From NCBI RefSeq assembly GCF_008638365.1, contig NZ_VWVU01000023.1, positions 1 to 64,000 on the forward strand: DNA of 64,000 nucleotides, written 5' to 3'. The translations under genes were made by a program, and so were the position numbers. The stretch comes from Nocardiopsis quinghaiensis (GTDB lineage Bacteria; Actinomycetota; Actinomycetes; Streptosporangiales; Streptosporangiaceae). Below, in pieces: positions 16,596-24,928 of the stretch. Each line of letters opens with the position of its first letter. The first letter of the stretch is position 1. A model generated the notes under the pieces. That model was not told the origin of the DNA, made no database searches, and was given only the letters and a program-made list of their open reading frames with translations.

Positions 16596-18029
16596 TCACA
16601 CCTCGGCCTCCGCGCGGTCCCCGGACCAGTCCGTGTGGAACGTGCCGTCACGATCCACCCTCTTGTAGGTGTGCGCGCCGAAGAAGTCGCGCTGTGCCTG
16701 CACCAGCGCCGCGGGCAGCCGCTGTGCCCGCACGCCGTCGTAGTAGGCGAGCGACGACGAGAACGCCGGCGCGGGCACGCCGCTGCCCGCCGCGCCCGCG
16801 ACGACGCGGCGCCACGACGCCAGCCCGCCCGCCACAGCCTCGGTGAAGTACGGGTCGGCGAGCAGCAGCGGCAGCCCGGCGTCACGCTCGTACGCCTCGG
16901 TGATCCGGTTCAGGAACCGGGCACGGATGATGCAGCCGCCCCGCCAGATGCGGGCCATGGCGCCGCGGTCGATGTCCCAGCCGTTCTCCGCCGAGGCCGC
17001 GGCGATCTGGTCGAAGCCCTGCGAGTACGCCACGACCTTGGACGCGTACAGCGCCAGGCGCACGTCCTCGACGAACGCCTCCCGGTCCTGGACGTCCCAC
17101 TCCCGGGTGTGCGCGGGCAGACTGGCCCCGGCCGTGCGCTGCGGCACCGAGCCGGACAGCGCGCGGGCGAACGTGGCCTCCGCGATGCCGGTGATCGGCA
17201 CACCCAGGTCCAGTCCGTTCCGCACGGTCCAGCGGCCGGTGCCCTTCTGCTCGGCCTGGTCCAGCACGACGTCGACGAACGCCTGGCCGGTCGCCGCGTC
17301 GACGTGCCGCAGCACGTCAGCGGTGATCTCGATGAGGAAGGACTCCAGGTCCCCGCGGTTCCACGCGGCGAAGATCTCGCCGATCTCCGCGGCGGAGGCG
17401 TCCAGGCCCTGCCGCAGCAGGTCGTACGCCTCGGCGATGAGCTGCATGTCGGCGTACTCGATGCCGTTGTGCACCATCTTGACGAAGTGTCCGGCGCCGT
17501 TGGGCCCCACGTACGTGCAGCACGGGGCGCCGTCGACCTTCGCGGAGATCTCCTCCAGGATCGGGCCCAGGGACTCGTACGACTCGCGGGTGCCGCCCGG
17601 CATGATCGACGGCCCGTTGAGCGCGCCCTCCTCGCCGCCGGACACGCCGGTTCCGACGAAGTGCAGGCCGTGGCCACGGAGCGCCTCCTCCCGCCGGATC
17701 GTGTCCGGGAAGTGCGCGTTCCCGGCGTCGACGATGATGTCGCCGTCCTCCAGGAGCGGGATCAGCTCGTCGATCACGGCGTCGGTGGCGGCGCCGGCCT
17801 TGACCATGACCACGACCTTGCGGGGGCGCTCCAGCGACGCGACGAAGTCCGCCATCGACTCCGAGAGGACGAAGTCGCCCTCGTCGCCGTGTTCCGCCAC
17901 CAGCGACCGGACCCGGGCGAAGGAGCGGTTGTGCACCGCGACCGTGTACCCGTGCCGCGCGAAGTTCCGCGCGAGGTTGCGGCCCATGACCGCCAGGCCG
18001 GTGACCCCGATCTGTGCTCGTGCTGACAT
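16596..18029 (-). CDS. gnd: 6-phosphogluconate dehydrogenase, decarboxylating
   Basis: This 477-aa enzyme converts 6-phosphogluconate to ribulose 5-phosphate, CO2 and NADPH in the pentose phosphate pathway. The N-terminal Rossmann motif is GVTGLAVMGRNLARNFARHG, followed by VMVKAG and VDAGNAHFPDT. Substrate-binding blocks are GTGVSGGEEGALNGPSIMPG and GAGHFVKMVHNGIEYADMQL, the latter with the catalytic Lys. Near the end come WRGGCIIRARFLNRI and FGAHTYKRVDRDG with the tail that reaches into the partner subunit. Length is that of the long dimeric form. It is a single gene with no obvious partner. Confidence 0.96.
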   Translation of the reverse strand: MSARAQIGVTGLAVMGRNLARNFARHGYTVAVHNRSFARVRSLVAEHGDEGDFVLSESMADFVASLERPRKVVVMVKAGAATDAVIDELIPLLEDGDIIVDAGNAHFPDTIRREEALRGHGLHFVGTGVSGGEEGALNGPSIMPGGTRESYESLGPILEEISAKVDGAPCCTYVGPNGAGHFVKMVHNGIEYADMQLIAEAYDLLRQGLDASAAEIGEIFAAWNRGDLESFLIEITADVLRHVDAATGQAFVDVVLDQAEQKGTGRWTVRNGLDLGVPITGIAEATFARALSGSVPQRTAGASLPAHTREWDVQDREAFVEDVRLALYASKVVAYSQGFDQIAAASAENGWDIDRGAMARIWRGGCIIRARFLNRITEAYERDAGLPLLLADPYFTEAVAGGLASWRRVVAGAAGSGVPAPAFSSSLAYYDGVRAQRLPAALVQAQRDFFGAHTYKRVDRDGTFHTDWSGDRAEAEV

Positions 18030-18213
18030 TGCGTGCTCCTCGGATGTCGGTTTCTCCTGAACGATTACCCACGAAGGAGGTCTGAGTCGTCTCCGAAGCG
18101 CTCGTCACCGTCCTGGCGGGAACCGGGTCGTCTCCTCCATGCTGGTGGTCTCCGAACGCACAGGTGACACGCGCGTTCCGCACGGGGCGCGGACGAGACG
18201 AGGAGCTACCCGG

Positions 18214-19209
18214 ATGACCACTGTCAGTACGGTCCGAGGCGGGGTCGACAGCGCCGACCTCGGCCGGACCTACATGCACGAACACGTCTTCGTCCTCACC
18301 CCCGAGATCCAGCAGGACTTTCCCGGGGAATGGGGAGACGAGGACGTACGGGTGGCGGACGCGGTCGCGCGCCTGCGCGCGCTCGCCGAGCAGGGGGTCC
18401 GGACGGTCGTCGACCCCACGGTCATCGGCCTCGGCAGGTACGTGCCCCGGATTCAGCGAATCGCCGGGCAGGTGCCCGAACTCAACATCGTGGCGGCGAC
18501 CGGGATCTACACCTACGACAGCGTTCCGCGCTACTTCCAGTATCGCGGCCCGGCCCTGAACGAGGCCCTCGGCACCGAGGTGCCGGACCCCATGGTCGAC
18601 ATGTTCGTCGCCGACATCACCGAGGGCATCGCCGGGACCGGGGTCCGTGCGGGCATGCTCAAGTGCGCGATCGACGAGGAGGGGCTGACCTCGGGTGTCG
18701 AGCGGGTGATGCGCGCGGTGGCCCGGGCCCACCATGAGACCGGGGTCCCCATCACGGTGCACACTCACCCGGAGTCCCGGGCGGGGGTACTGGTCAAGCG
18801 GGTGATGTGCGACCAGGAGGGTGTGGACCCGGGCCGGATCGTCCTCGGCCACAGCGGCGACACCACCGACCACGACCACCTCGCCGAACTCGCCGACGCG
18901 GGGTTCGTCCTGGGCATGGACCGTTTCGGCCTCAACTTCGACACGACCTTCGAGGCACGAGCGGACACCCTCGTCGAGATGTGCCGCCGCGGCTACGCCG
19001 AGCGGATGGTGCTCTCCCATGACGCGGCCTGCTTCAACGACTGGATCGACCCGAACGTCATGGCCTTCCTGCCCCAGTGGAACTACCTGCACCTGGGGGA
19101 GGAGGTCCTGCCGTACGTCCGCGAGCGCGGCGTCACCGAGGAACAGATCCAGACGATGCTCGTGCACACGCCCCGAGCGTTCTTCGAGGGGACCCTCCCC
19201 GCGCTCTGA
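18214..19209 (+). CDS. Phosphotriesterase-family metallohydrolase (likely lactonase)
   Basis: This 331-aa protein has the amidohydrolase-fold metal site visible in order: MHEHVF (HxH), MLKCAIDEEG (the Lys expected to be carboxylated and to bridge two metals), TVHTHPES, VLGHSGDT and MVLSHDAACF (final Asp). Members hydrolyse phosphotriesters or lactones such as acyl-homoserine lactones; the substrate here cannot be told. The start at 18214 (MTTVSTVRGG) has GAGGAG about 10 nt upstream; longer in-frame starts lack a site. It has no signal peptide, so it is cytoplasmic. Confidence 0.9.
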   Translation: MTTVSTVRGGVDSADLGRTYMHEHVFVLTPEIQQDFPGEWGDEDVRVADAVARLRALAEQGVRTVVDPTVIGLGRYVPRIQRIAGQVPELNIVAATGIYTYDSVPRYFQYRGPALNEALGTEVPDPMVDMFVADITEGIAGTGVRAGMLKCAIDEEGLTSGVERVMRAVARAHHETGVPITVHTHPESRAGVLVKRVMCDQEGVDPGRIVLGHSGDTTDHDHLAELADAGFVLGMDRFGLNFDTTFEARADTLVEMCRRGYAERMVLSHDAACFNDWIDPNVMAFLPQWNYLHLGEEVLPYVRERGVTEEQIQTMLVHTPRAFFEGTLPAL

Positions 19210-19235
19210 GGTCCTTCTTCCCAGGGCTCCTTCCA

Positions 19236-19259
19236 CGGGTCCCGGCCGACCGGGGCCCG
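19236..19259 (+). terminator. Terminator after the phosphotriesterase-like gene
   Basis: A 10-bp stem (CGGGTCCCGG with a near-perfect complement) and a CCGA loop lie 27 nt after the stop. Confidence 0.6.
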
Positions 19260-19578
19260 CTCCTCCGTCCGCCGCCCTGTTCGAGCGGGGCGGCGGCGCG
19301 ACAGCCAGACCGCCGACCAGCCGGGTGCGACCACCCGGACCTTCGGCGTGGTCTACGCCGACCTGCCGGGGTGTGCCGGCCACCGCACCGGAGGGGCTGG
19401 GCCAACCGACTGCCCGCCCGCCGCGCCGGCGAACGCGGTGGGACGCCATCGCCGACTGGGCCGGGCGCACCTCGCGCGAGATCGAAAAGGGGGTGAGGGA
19501 AGCGGTGAACCTCCGTCGGCGACTCGGAGGCCGAAGACCTCTCCGGTGTTCTCGTCGGGATTCTCTCGCCCCCAGGAC
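19260..19578. other. Gene-free stretch
   Basis: I see no supported gene. One plus-strand frame contains RRTRWDAIADWAGRTSREIE, which looks protein-like, but it has no start, no ribosome site and no recognisable family. It may be a relic. Confidence 0.4.
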
Positions 19579-19609
19579 TTGCAACCCGTAGGCGGGTACG
19601 GGTTTAGCG
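19579..19609 (+). promoter_or_regulatory. MerR-type promoter and operator
   Basis: The -35 is TTGCAA (19579) and the -10 is around TTAGCG (19604-19609), about 19 bp apart. A perfect inverted repeat AACCCGTA / TACGGGTT (19583-19590, 19597-19604) fills the spacer. Overlong spacers holding the dyad are the hallmark of MerR activation by DNA untwisting. The expected start of transcription is at or next to the ATG at 19618, so the mRNA may be leaderless. Confidence 0.75.
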
Positions 19610-19617
19610 TGGTGCGT

Positions 19618-19968
19618 ATGAAGAAGAATCCGCTGGTCCAAGGTATGGAGAAGCTCTGGGCTCCGCAGAGCTGCGCGCTTCCGACCACCGAGCGCCCTCT
19701 GCGCCTGGCCGAGTTCGACGAACTGTTCACCTCGTCCGCGCGCGGGGTCGAACAGCACGGTACGACCGCGCGCATCCACCTGAGCGGTGACGCGGAGCTC
19801 GCCGAACGGGTCCGCGACCTGGTGGAGCGGGAGAGCGCCTGCTGCTCGTTCTTCACGTTCGCCGTCGAGGGACCGGACGAGGAACCGCTCCTCTCCGTCA
19901 CCGTTCCCCCGGAACGGCGGGAGGTCCTTGACTCCCTGGCCGCCCGCGCGAGGAAGTCCGTGACATGA
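19618..19968 (+). CDS. Small protein with Cys-Cys motif, first gene of a MerR operon
   Basis: This 116-aa protein is not from a family I can name. It has no signal peptide. It contains Cys19 and a vicinal pair Cys75-Cys76 in VERESACCSFFTF, and a mixed alpha/beta pattern. The cysteine pair and its position as first gene in a metal-type MerR operon point to binding or sensing of a soft metal such as Hg, Cu, Zn or an arsenical; this is inference. The stop overlaps the merR start (ATGA). There is no ribosome site before the ATG, which fits a leaderless message. Confidence 0.7.
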   Translation: MKKNPLVQGMEKLWAPQSCALPTTERPLRLAEFDELFTSSARGVEQHGTTARIHLSGDAELAERVRDLVERESACCSFFTFAVEGPDEEPLLSVTVPPERREVLDSLAARARKSVT

Positions 19969-20390
19969 GCCTGCGCATCACCGAGGTCGCCCGGGCGGCC
20001 GGGGTGAACAAGGAGACCCTGCGCTACTACGAACGCCGGGGACTCCTCGACGAACCCGAACGGAGCCCCGGCGGCCACCGCCTCTACGACGACGGGACCG
20101 TCCAAGTCCTCCGCGTGATCAAGGCGGCCCAGCGCCTCGGGTTCACCCTGGACGAGGTCGCCGACCTACTGGAACTGGGACGGTGCGGCCGCACCCCCGA
20201 CTCCGGTCTCCAGGCGCGCGCCCGGACGAAGCTCGTGGAGGTCGAGTCCCGTATCGAGGACCTCCAGACCATCAGGACCAACCTGCTGGCGGCCCTGGCG
20301 GCTGGCTGCGACGACCTGCACCAGTGCGCGACCACCGACTGCTGCCCCCTGCCCTTCACCGAGATCGCCACCAGGAGGACCGAAGCATGA
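19965..20390 (+). CDS. MerR-family metal-responsive regulator
   Basis: This 141-aa protein has an N-terminal winged HTH (RITEVARAAGVNKETLRYYE) and RRGLLDEPERSPGGHRLYDD, then a dimerisation helix. Cysteines at 74, 115, 121 and 126-127 resemble the three-Cys mercury site of MerR (one before and two after the long helix), with extra cysteines at the end (CATTDCCPLP). It should bind the dyad at 19583-19604 and activate its own operon when metal binds. It overlaps both neighbours by 4 bp. Confidence 0.88.
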   Translation: MSLRITEVARAAGVNKETLRYYERRGLLDEPERSPGGHRLYDDGTVQVLRVIKAAQRLGFTLDEVADLLELGRCGRTPDSGLQARARTKLVEVESRIEDLQTIRTNLLAALAAGCDDLHQCATTDCCPLPFTEIATRRTEA

Positions 20391-20719
20391 GCGAACACCG
20401 CGGCCCGCGTGACACCGGACCCGTGAAGGCCGTCGGCAAAGGCAGGGGCCGCTACGTCGTCGGGGCCGGTGCCGCGGCCTGCGCCGCCTGCTGCGCCGTC
20501 CCCGTGCTGGCGGTCCTCGGCATCGCGGGCGGAGGGATCGCGGCCACGCTCGCCACCATGGTGTTCGCGGGGGCCGCCTTCGGGGCCGTGGTCCTGTCGG
20601 CCACCGTTCTCACCCTGTTCCTGCACCGACGCCGTACGGCCGCCTCCGCGTGCGGCACCGCCCCGCCGGGGGAGCCGGTCGTCCTGGGCGTGCCCGAGCC
20701 GCGTCCCGACGAGCGCTGA
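20387..20719 (+). CDS. MerT/MerF-like small membrane protein with Cys pair
   Basis: The protein is 110 aa with two hydrophobic helices (about residues 26-49 and 53-73). The first holds ACAACCAVPVLAVLGIAGGG with Cys32, Cys35 and Cys36; a vicinal Cys pair in the first helix is the signature of mercury transporters MerT and MerF. A further Cys lies in the C-terminal tail. A role in mercury or related metal uptake or handling is likely. No merA or merB is present, so a complete detoxification path is not shown here. The start overlaps the MerR stop (ATGA). Confidence 0.7.
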   Translation: MSEHRGPRDTGPVKAVGKGRGRYVVGAGAAACAACCAVPVLAVLGIAGGGIAATLATMVFAGAAFGAVVLSATVLTLFLHRRRTAASACGTAPPGEPVVLGVPEPRPDER

Positions 20720-20778
20720 GACCCACCGAAGACCGGGAACGGATCTCCTCGTCCTGCGCCCGACGGGCGCAGGACTCC

Positions 20779-20816
20779 AGCTCTTGGAGGGGGAGGTAGC
20801 TCTTGGAGGGGGAGGT
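20779..20816 (+). repeat. Two exact 19-bp tandem repeats
   Basis: AGCTCTTGGAGGGGGAGGT occurs twice in a row (20779-20797, 20798-20816) in the space between two convergent operons. No function is assigned. The rest of 20720-20964 has no gene. Confidence 0.85.
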
Positions 20817-20964
20817 CCACTCGTGCGGTGTGGGGGTGAGGGTCGCCGGCCCACGGTCTCGGGTGTCCCGAACGAGTACCCGCCCACCCTCGGCCGCCCG
20901 CCCGTCCGGACCCCGCACCGGGGAGTACACCGGTCCGGGTGCGGACGCCCCGGCCCCGGCGCGC

Positions 20965-22851
20965 TCAGCCGGACGCGTTCCAGTGCCCCGTCAGGTCCCG
21001 GTAGAGCGGGGAGCCGTGCAGCAGGGACTCGTGCGTGCCGAACGCCGTGTCCGCGCCGTCCAGGACGAGGATCCGGTCGGCCCGCAGCGCCGACGACAAC
21101 CGGTGCGCGATGACGATCAGCGTCGTGCCCGGCCGGTTCGCCAACGCCTCCTCCGCGTGCGCCTCGGCGGCCGGGTCCAGGTGGCAGGTCGACTCGTCCA
21201 GGATGAGCAGCGGCGCCGGGGACACGTAGGCCCGGGCCAGGCAGAGCGCCTGCCGCTCCCCGGCGGAGAGCGTCCCGGGGTCCACGTCGGCCCCCAGGCC
21301 GCCGAGGCGGTCCACCAGCGGCTCAAGGCGCAGTGCCGCCACCGCCCGGGCGATGCGGTCGTCCCCGGCGCCGGGCTCCAACTGGGCGAGGTTCTCCCGG
21401 ACCGATCCGGCGAAGACGTAGCCCTGTTGGGGGAGGAGGACCCGCGTCCGGGCCAGCTCCCGGGGGGAACGCCCGGCAACCGGCCGGCCCGCCAGCCGTA
21501 CGGCGCCCTCGTCCGGGGCGTGCAACCCGGACAGCACGTGTGCCAGCGTGGACTTGCCTATCCCGCTCGGGCCGACGACCGCGATGTGCTCCCCGGCCTC
21601 GACCGAGAGTTCGAACCCCTCCACCAGGGGCCGCGTCCCCGCTCCGTAGGACACCCGTACCCCGTGGCACCACACCGCCGGTGCCGGTTCCGGGGCGGGG
21701 AAGGCGTACGACCCGTGGTCAACGGTCTCCGCGGCCCGGGGGTCCCCCTCGTCGGCGCCGTCCGCCTCCGCGGACACGAACCGGTCGAGGACCACCACGA
21801 GGCGGCTGCCCGCGGCGCCCACGGCGGTCATCATCGTCTGGAGCGCGGGCAGCAGGGACTGCACGAGGTAGGCCAGGGCGCCCATGAGCGCCCCCGTGGT
21901 GACGCCCTGGTCGCGCAGCCACGGCGTGGCGACGAGCAGCAGGATGACGGGGAGCTGCCCCGCCACGCCGAGTGCCAGCGTCCTCACGGCCGTCCACCGG
22001 GCCAGGGACCGCGTCGACGCGGCGGCCTCGTCGACCAGGACCCCGGTCCCGTCAACCGCCGCGCCCGTGGCCCCGCAGGCCACCAGGTCGCGCAGCTGGC
22101 CCCGCAGGGCCCCCGCGCGGTCGGTGAACGCCTCGTCGGCGTCGAGGAACCGGCGCTGTGCCGCGGCCATGGGAGCGAGCGTGAGGAGGAAGAGCACCAG
22201 CCCGAGCAGCATGGGCGGTACCACGACCAACAGCAGCTCGGGGGCGAGGGTGAGCATCCCCGCGAACGCTCCCACCGCGGTGAACAGGAAGGACCGCACC
22301 GTCAGGACCAGCCCGGCGAAGCTGTCCCGTGCGATCTCCGTCTGCTGGGTGAGCCGCGAGACCGCGGTTCGCTCGGCCCCCGCCGCCCGTGCCGGATCGG
22401 CCACGGCCCGGCGCAGAGCCTGTCCGACCGCGCGCCGCACCAGCCCGTCCCGCAGCGGTTCCACCAGTCCGGAGAGCTGGCCGAACACACCGCGCAGTAC
22501 GGGTCCGGCCAGGAGGATCGAGCCCGCGGCGACGGTCAGCCACACCAGGCCGGTGGTGGGCCGCCCCGCCAGGAACCCCTGGTCCAGGGCGCGCGCCAGG
22601 CAGATCCCGACGAGGAAGGTCTGCACGGACTCCATCAGCGACCAGAGGCCCAGACGCAGCAGCGCACGCCTGTGACGCCACAGGAAGGGCCAGACGTGCG
22701 GCATCAGTCCGTGCAGCGTGCCCCGGCGGCGGCCGGACCACCGACGCGGGTTCGGGCCGCGGCGCCGCGGGCGGGTGCGCCCGGACCGCGGCGGGCGCCG
22801 GGTGGCCGCTCCGTCCGCCCCGGCCCCGTCCACCACCGTCCCGGGCCTCAC
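20965..22851 (-). CDS. ramB: ABC transporter half with fused ATPase, lanthipeptide exporter
   Basis: This 628-aa protein has an N-terminal six-helix membrane domain and a C-terminal ATPase: Walker A VGPSGIGKSTLAHVLSGL, the LSAGERQALCLARA signature and Walker B PLLILDESTCHLD, then the H-loop VIAHRLSS. GTG 22851 overlaps the stop of the upstream exporter gene (GTGA) behind GGGGGAAC. Last gene of the ram-type operon; with its partner it should form a heterodimer that exports the SapB-like peptide. No N-terminal peptidase domain is present, so leader removal is done elsewhere. Confidence 0.88.
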   Translation of the reverse strand: MRPGTVVDGAGADGAATRRPPRSGRTRPRRRGPNPRRWSGRRRGTLHGLMPHVWPFLWRHRRALLRLGLWSLMESVQTFLVGICLARALDQGFLAGRPTTGLVWLTVAAGSILLAGPVLRGVFGQLSGLVEPLRDGLVRRAVGQALRRAVADPARAAGAERTAVSRLTQQTEIARDSFAGLVLTVRSFLFTAVGAFAGMLTLAPELLLVVVPPMLLGLVLFLLTLAPMAAAQRRFLDADEAFTDRAGALRGQLRDLVACGATGAAVDGTGVLVDEAAASTRSLARWTAVRTLALGVAGQLPVILLLVATPWLRDQGVTTGALMGALAYLVQSLLPALQTMMTAVGAAGSRLVVVLDRFVSAEADGADEGDPRAAETVDHGSYAFPAPEPAPAVWCHGVRVSYGAGTRPLVEGFELSVEAGEHIAVVGPSGIGKSTLAHVLSGLHAPDEGAVRLAGRPVAGRSPRELARTRVLLPQQGYVFAGSVRENLAQLEPGAGDDRIARAVAALRLEPLVDRLGGLGADVDPGTLSAGERQALCLARAYVSPAPLLILDESTCHLDPAAEAHAEEALANRPGTTLIVIAHRLSSALRADRILVLDGADTAFGTHESLLHGSPLYRDLTGHWNASG

Positions 22852-24605
22852 CGGTTCCCCCGACCGTCGGAGGCGTCGGTGTGACCGAAGGCCGCGCGGT
22901 AGTCGGGGTCCCGCCACAGCTCGGCGTGTGTGCGGACGGCCCGGACACGGCCGCCGTCCAGCCACACCACCAGGTCCGCGCGCGCCGCGGTGGAGAGCCG
23001 GTGCGCGATGACGACGCGGGTGCCGGGACGGACCTCACGCGCCAGCGCCCGGTCCACCTGCCGTTCGGTCGCCGTGTCGAGACTGGAGGTGGCGTCGTCC
23101 AGGATCATCAGTCGCCCCGCGTGGGCGAACGCCCGCGCCAGCCCCAGCCGTTGCAGCTCCCCGCCGGAGAGCGGTGCCTCGTCCAGCGGTGTGGCGTACC
23201 CCCGGGGGAGCGCCCGGACGAAGTCGTCGGCTCCGGCCGCCCGTGCGGCCGCCCGTACGCGTTCGACCGGAGCGGTCTCGACCCCCGACGCGATCGCGTC
23301 CCCGACGGTGGCGCCCTGGAGCGAGGGCCGCTCGAAGGCGTACCCGACCTCCCGGCGGAGCACGTCGGCCGCCACTGCGTCGAGGGGCACGCCGTCCAGG
23401 CGGACCTCGCCCTCGTCGGGGGCGGTGAGCCGCCCGGCGACGGCCCCCAGCGTCGACTTGCCGGAGCCGGAACGTCCCACGACGGCCACCGTCCGGCCGC
23501 CGGGCACGCGCAGGTCGACGCCGCGCAGCACCCACACGCCGTCGAGGTTCACCCCGACGCCGCGCAGCTCCAGCGCTCCGGGGCCGCCGGGGGGGAGTTC
23601 CGTCCGTCCGTGGGCCAGCGGGGGGACCGTGAGGAGCGCGTTCACGCGGCGGGCCGCCGTCCGACCGCGGACCAGCGCTCCGAGCGGACCGGCCACCGAC
23701 CCCAGCCCCGCGGCCAGCGCGGCGTACCGGGATACCGCCAGCAGGTCGCCGACGCTGATCCTTCCGTCCGCCAGACCGAACCCGCCGACGGCGAGCACGG
23801 CGGTGATGAGCAAGGGCATGAGTACTCCGCTGCGCGCCATCGCGGAGCCGTGCACCGACCACATGCGCCGCCCCTCGGTGCCGAGTTCGCCCAGGGGCAG
23901 CAGGACGCGGGCGCGTTCCTCGTCCACCGTCCCGGCGGCGGCGATGGCGCGCGCGCCGCCCAGGGCGTCCGTCAGCCGCGTCGCGATCAGGGACTGCACC
24001 CGCTGGTACCGGGAGACGCTGTCGGAGGAGTGGCGGGCGAAGGACCGCAGCAGCAGCCCCAGGAGGGGCAGTCCCAGGACGAAGGCCAGCCCGATCCACG
24101 GGTCGATCACGAACAGCGCGACCAGGGCTCCGGCGGGGGCGAGGACCGCCGCGACGATCTGGGCCGCACCGGCCGGGGCGGCCCCGGCCTCCGTGGCGTG
24201 CGCCGAGAGCCGGGTCGCCACGTCGCCGGGGGAGAACCGGCTCACGTCCTGGGGCGCGGCGGCCAGCAGCCGCCGGACCGCCCGTAGCCGCAGCCATGCG
24301 GTGGACCGTGCGCCGACCGTTCCCGCCAGCAGGGCGACGGCCGCGTCCAGCGCGACATCGGCAGCGGTCAGGGCCACGGCCGCCGCCAGTGCGCGTCCGG
24401 CGTCCGGGTGGCCCTCCAGGAGCAGGTCGAGGGTGAGGCCGAGCACGGCGGGCAGGGCGAGCGAGGCGGCCGCCGCCGCGGCGGCGCACAGCAGGATTCC
24501 CGCGGTACGTCCGGCGCTCGCCCGGGTCACACGGGCGAGCAGGGCGTCCGCGGACCGTGCGACGCCCCTGTCGGTCGTACCGTCACGCGTGCGGGTGGGC
24601 ACCAT
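22848..24605 (-). CDS. ramA: ABC transporter half with fused ATPase, lanthipeptide exporter
   Basis: This 585-aa protein has six membrane helices in the first 300 residues, then an ATPase with Walker A VGRSGSGKSTLGAVAGRL, signature LSGGELQRLGLARA, Walker B RLMILDDATSSLD and VIAHRLST. ATG 24605 (MVPTRTRDG) has GGAAGG 8 nt upstream; it lies 153 nt after ramS, beyond a hairpin. It pairs with the next gene as in ramAB of Streptomyces coelicolor. Confidence 0.88.
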   Translation of the reverse strand: MVPTRTRDGTTDRGVARSADALLARVTRASAGRTAGILLCAAAAAAASLALPAVLGLTLDLLLEGHPDAGRALAAAVALTAADVALDAAVALLAGTVGARSTAWLRLRAVRRLLAAAPQDVSRFSPGDVATRLSAHATEAGAAPAGAAQIVAAVLAPAGALVALFVIDPWIGLAFVLGLPLLGLLLRSFARHSSDSVSRYQRVQSLIATRLTDALGGARAIAAAGTVDEERARVLLPLGELGTEGRRMWSVHGSAMARSGVLMPLLITAVLAVGGFGLADGRISVGDLLAVSRYAALAAGLGSVAGPLGALVRGRTAARRVNALLTVPPLAHGRTELPPGGPGALELRGVGVNLDGVWVLRGVDLRVPGGRTVAVVGRSGSGKSTLGAVAGRLTAPDEGEVRLDGVPLDAVAADVLRREVGYAFERPSLQGATVGDAIASGVETAPVERVRAAARAAGADDFVRALPRGYATPLDEAPLSGGELQRLGLARAFAHAGRLMILDDATSSLDTATERQVDRALAREVRPGTRVVIAHRLSTAARADLVVWLDGGRVRAVRTHAELWRDPDYRAAFGHTDASDGRGNR

Positions 24606-24695
24606 CCGGTCGCCTTCCTGCATGGCTCGTGGCGGAGCCCGGCGGCGCCCAGGGGCACCGCCGGGCCGAAGGAGGGGTCCGTTCACCGGACCCGA

Positions 24696-24727
24696 GGCCG
24701 TGGGGCCGGGCTCCCGGCCCCACGGCC
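24696..24727 (-). terminator. Attenuating hairpin between ramS and ramA
   Basis: A 14-bp perfect stem GGCCGTGGGGCCGG with its complement and a 4-nt loop lies 32 nt after the ramS stop. Read-through would be needed for the transporter genes, so it may give excess precursor mRNA over transporter mRNA. Confidence 0.65.
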
Positions 24728-24758
24728 CGGTCACGCCGCGCTCATCCGCGGCGCGCCC

Positions 24759-24884
24759 CTAGCAGGTGGTGACGCTCAGGCTGCTGTCGCCGCACAGAAG
24801 AAGGCTGGCGGTGCTGGTGCCCGCGACCTCGCCGTGCGCCTCGTTCTTGGCGGTCTCCAGGGACTGCAGGTCGAGCAGGGTCAT
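24759..24884 (-). CDS. ramS: SapB-like class III lanthipeptide precursor
   Basis: This 41-aa precursor has leader MTLLDLQSLETAKNEAHGEV, with the LLDLQ-type motif recognised by class III synthetases. The core is likely residues 21-41 (AGTSTAS then LLLCGDSSLSVTTC). Ser27-Cys31 and Ser37-Cys41 have the spacing of the two rings in SapB (SLLLC and SxTTC), and Ser34/Ser35 can become dehydroalanine. SapB is a surfactant that lets aerial hyphae break the water surface. GAAAGGA lies 8 nt before ATG. It sits directly after the synthetase gene and before the two exporter genes, as in the ram/amf operons. It was found by eye, as it is short. Confidence 0.93.
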   Translation of the reverse strand: MTLLDLQSLETAKNEAHGEVAGTSTASLLLCGDSSLSVTTC

Positions 24885-24928
24885 GGCTGATATCCTTTCG
24901 TCAGATACTTTCTTTACTTTCTTCTCTT

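Noticed and set aside
17317..19779. 820-codon minus-strand frame across gnd and the phosphotriesterase-like gene
   Set aside because: It is antisense to one confirmed gene and out of frame with the other, and is low in hydrophobic residues.
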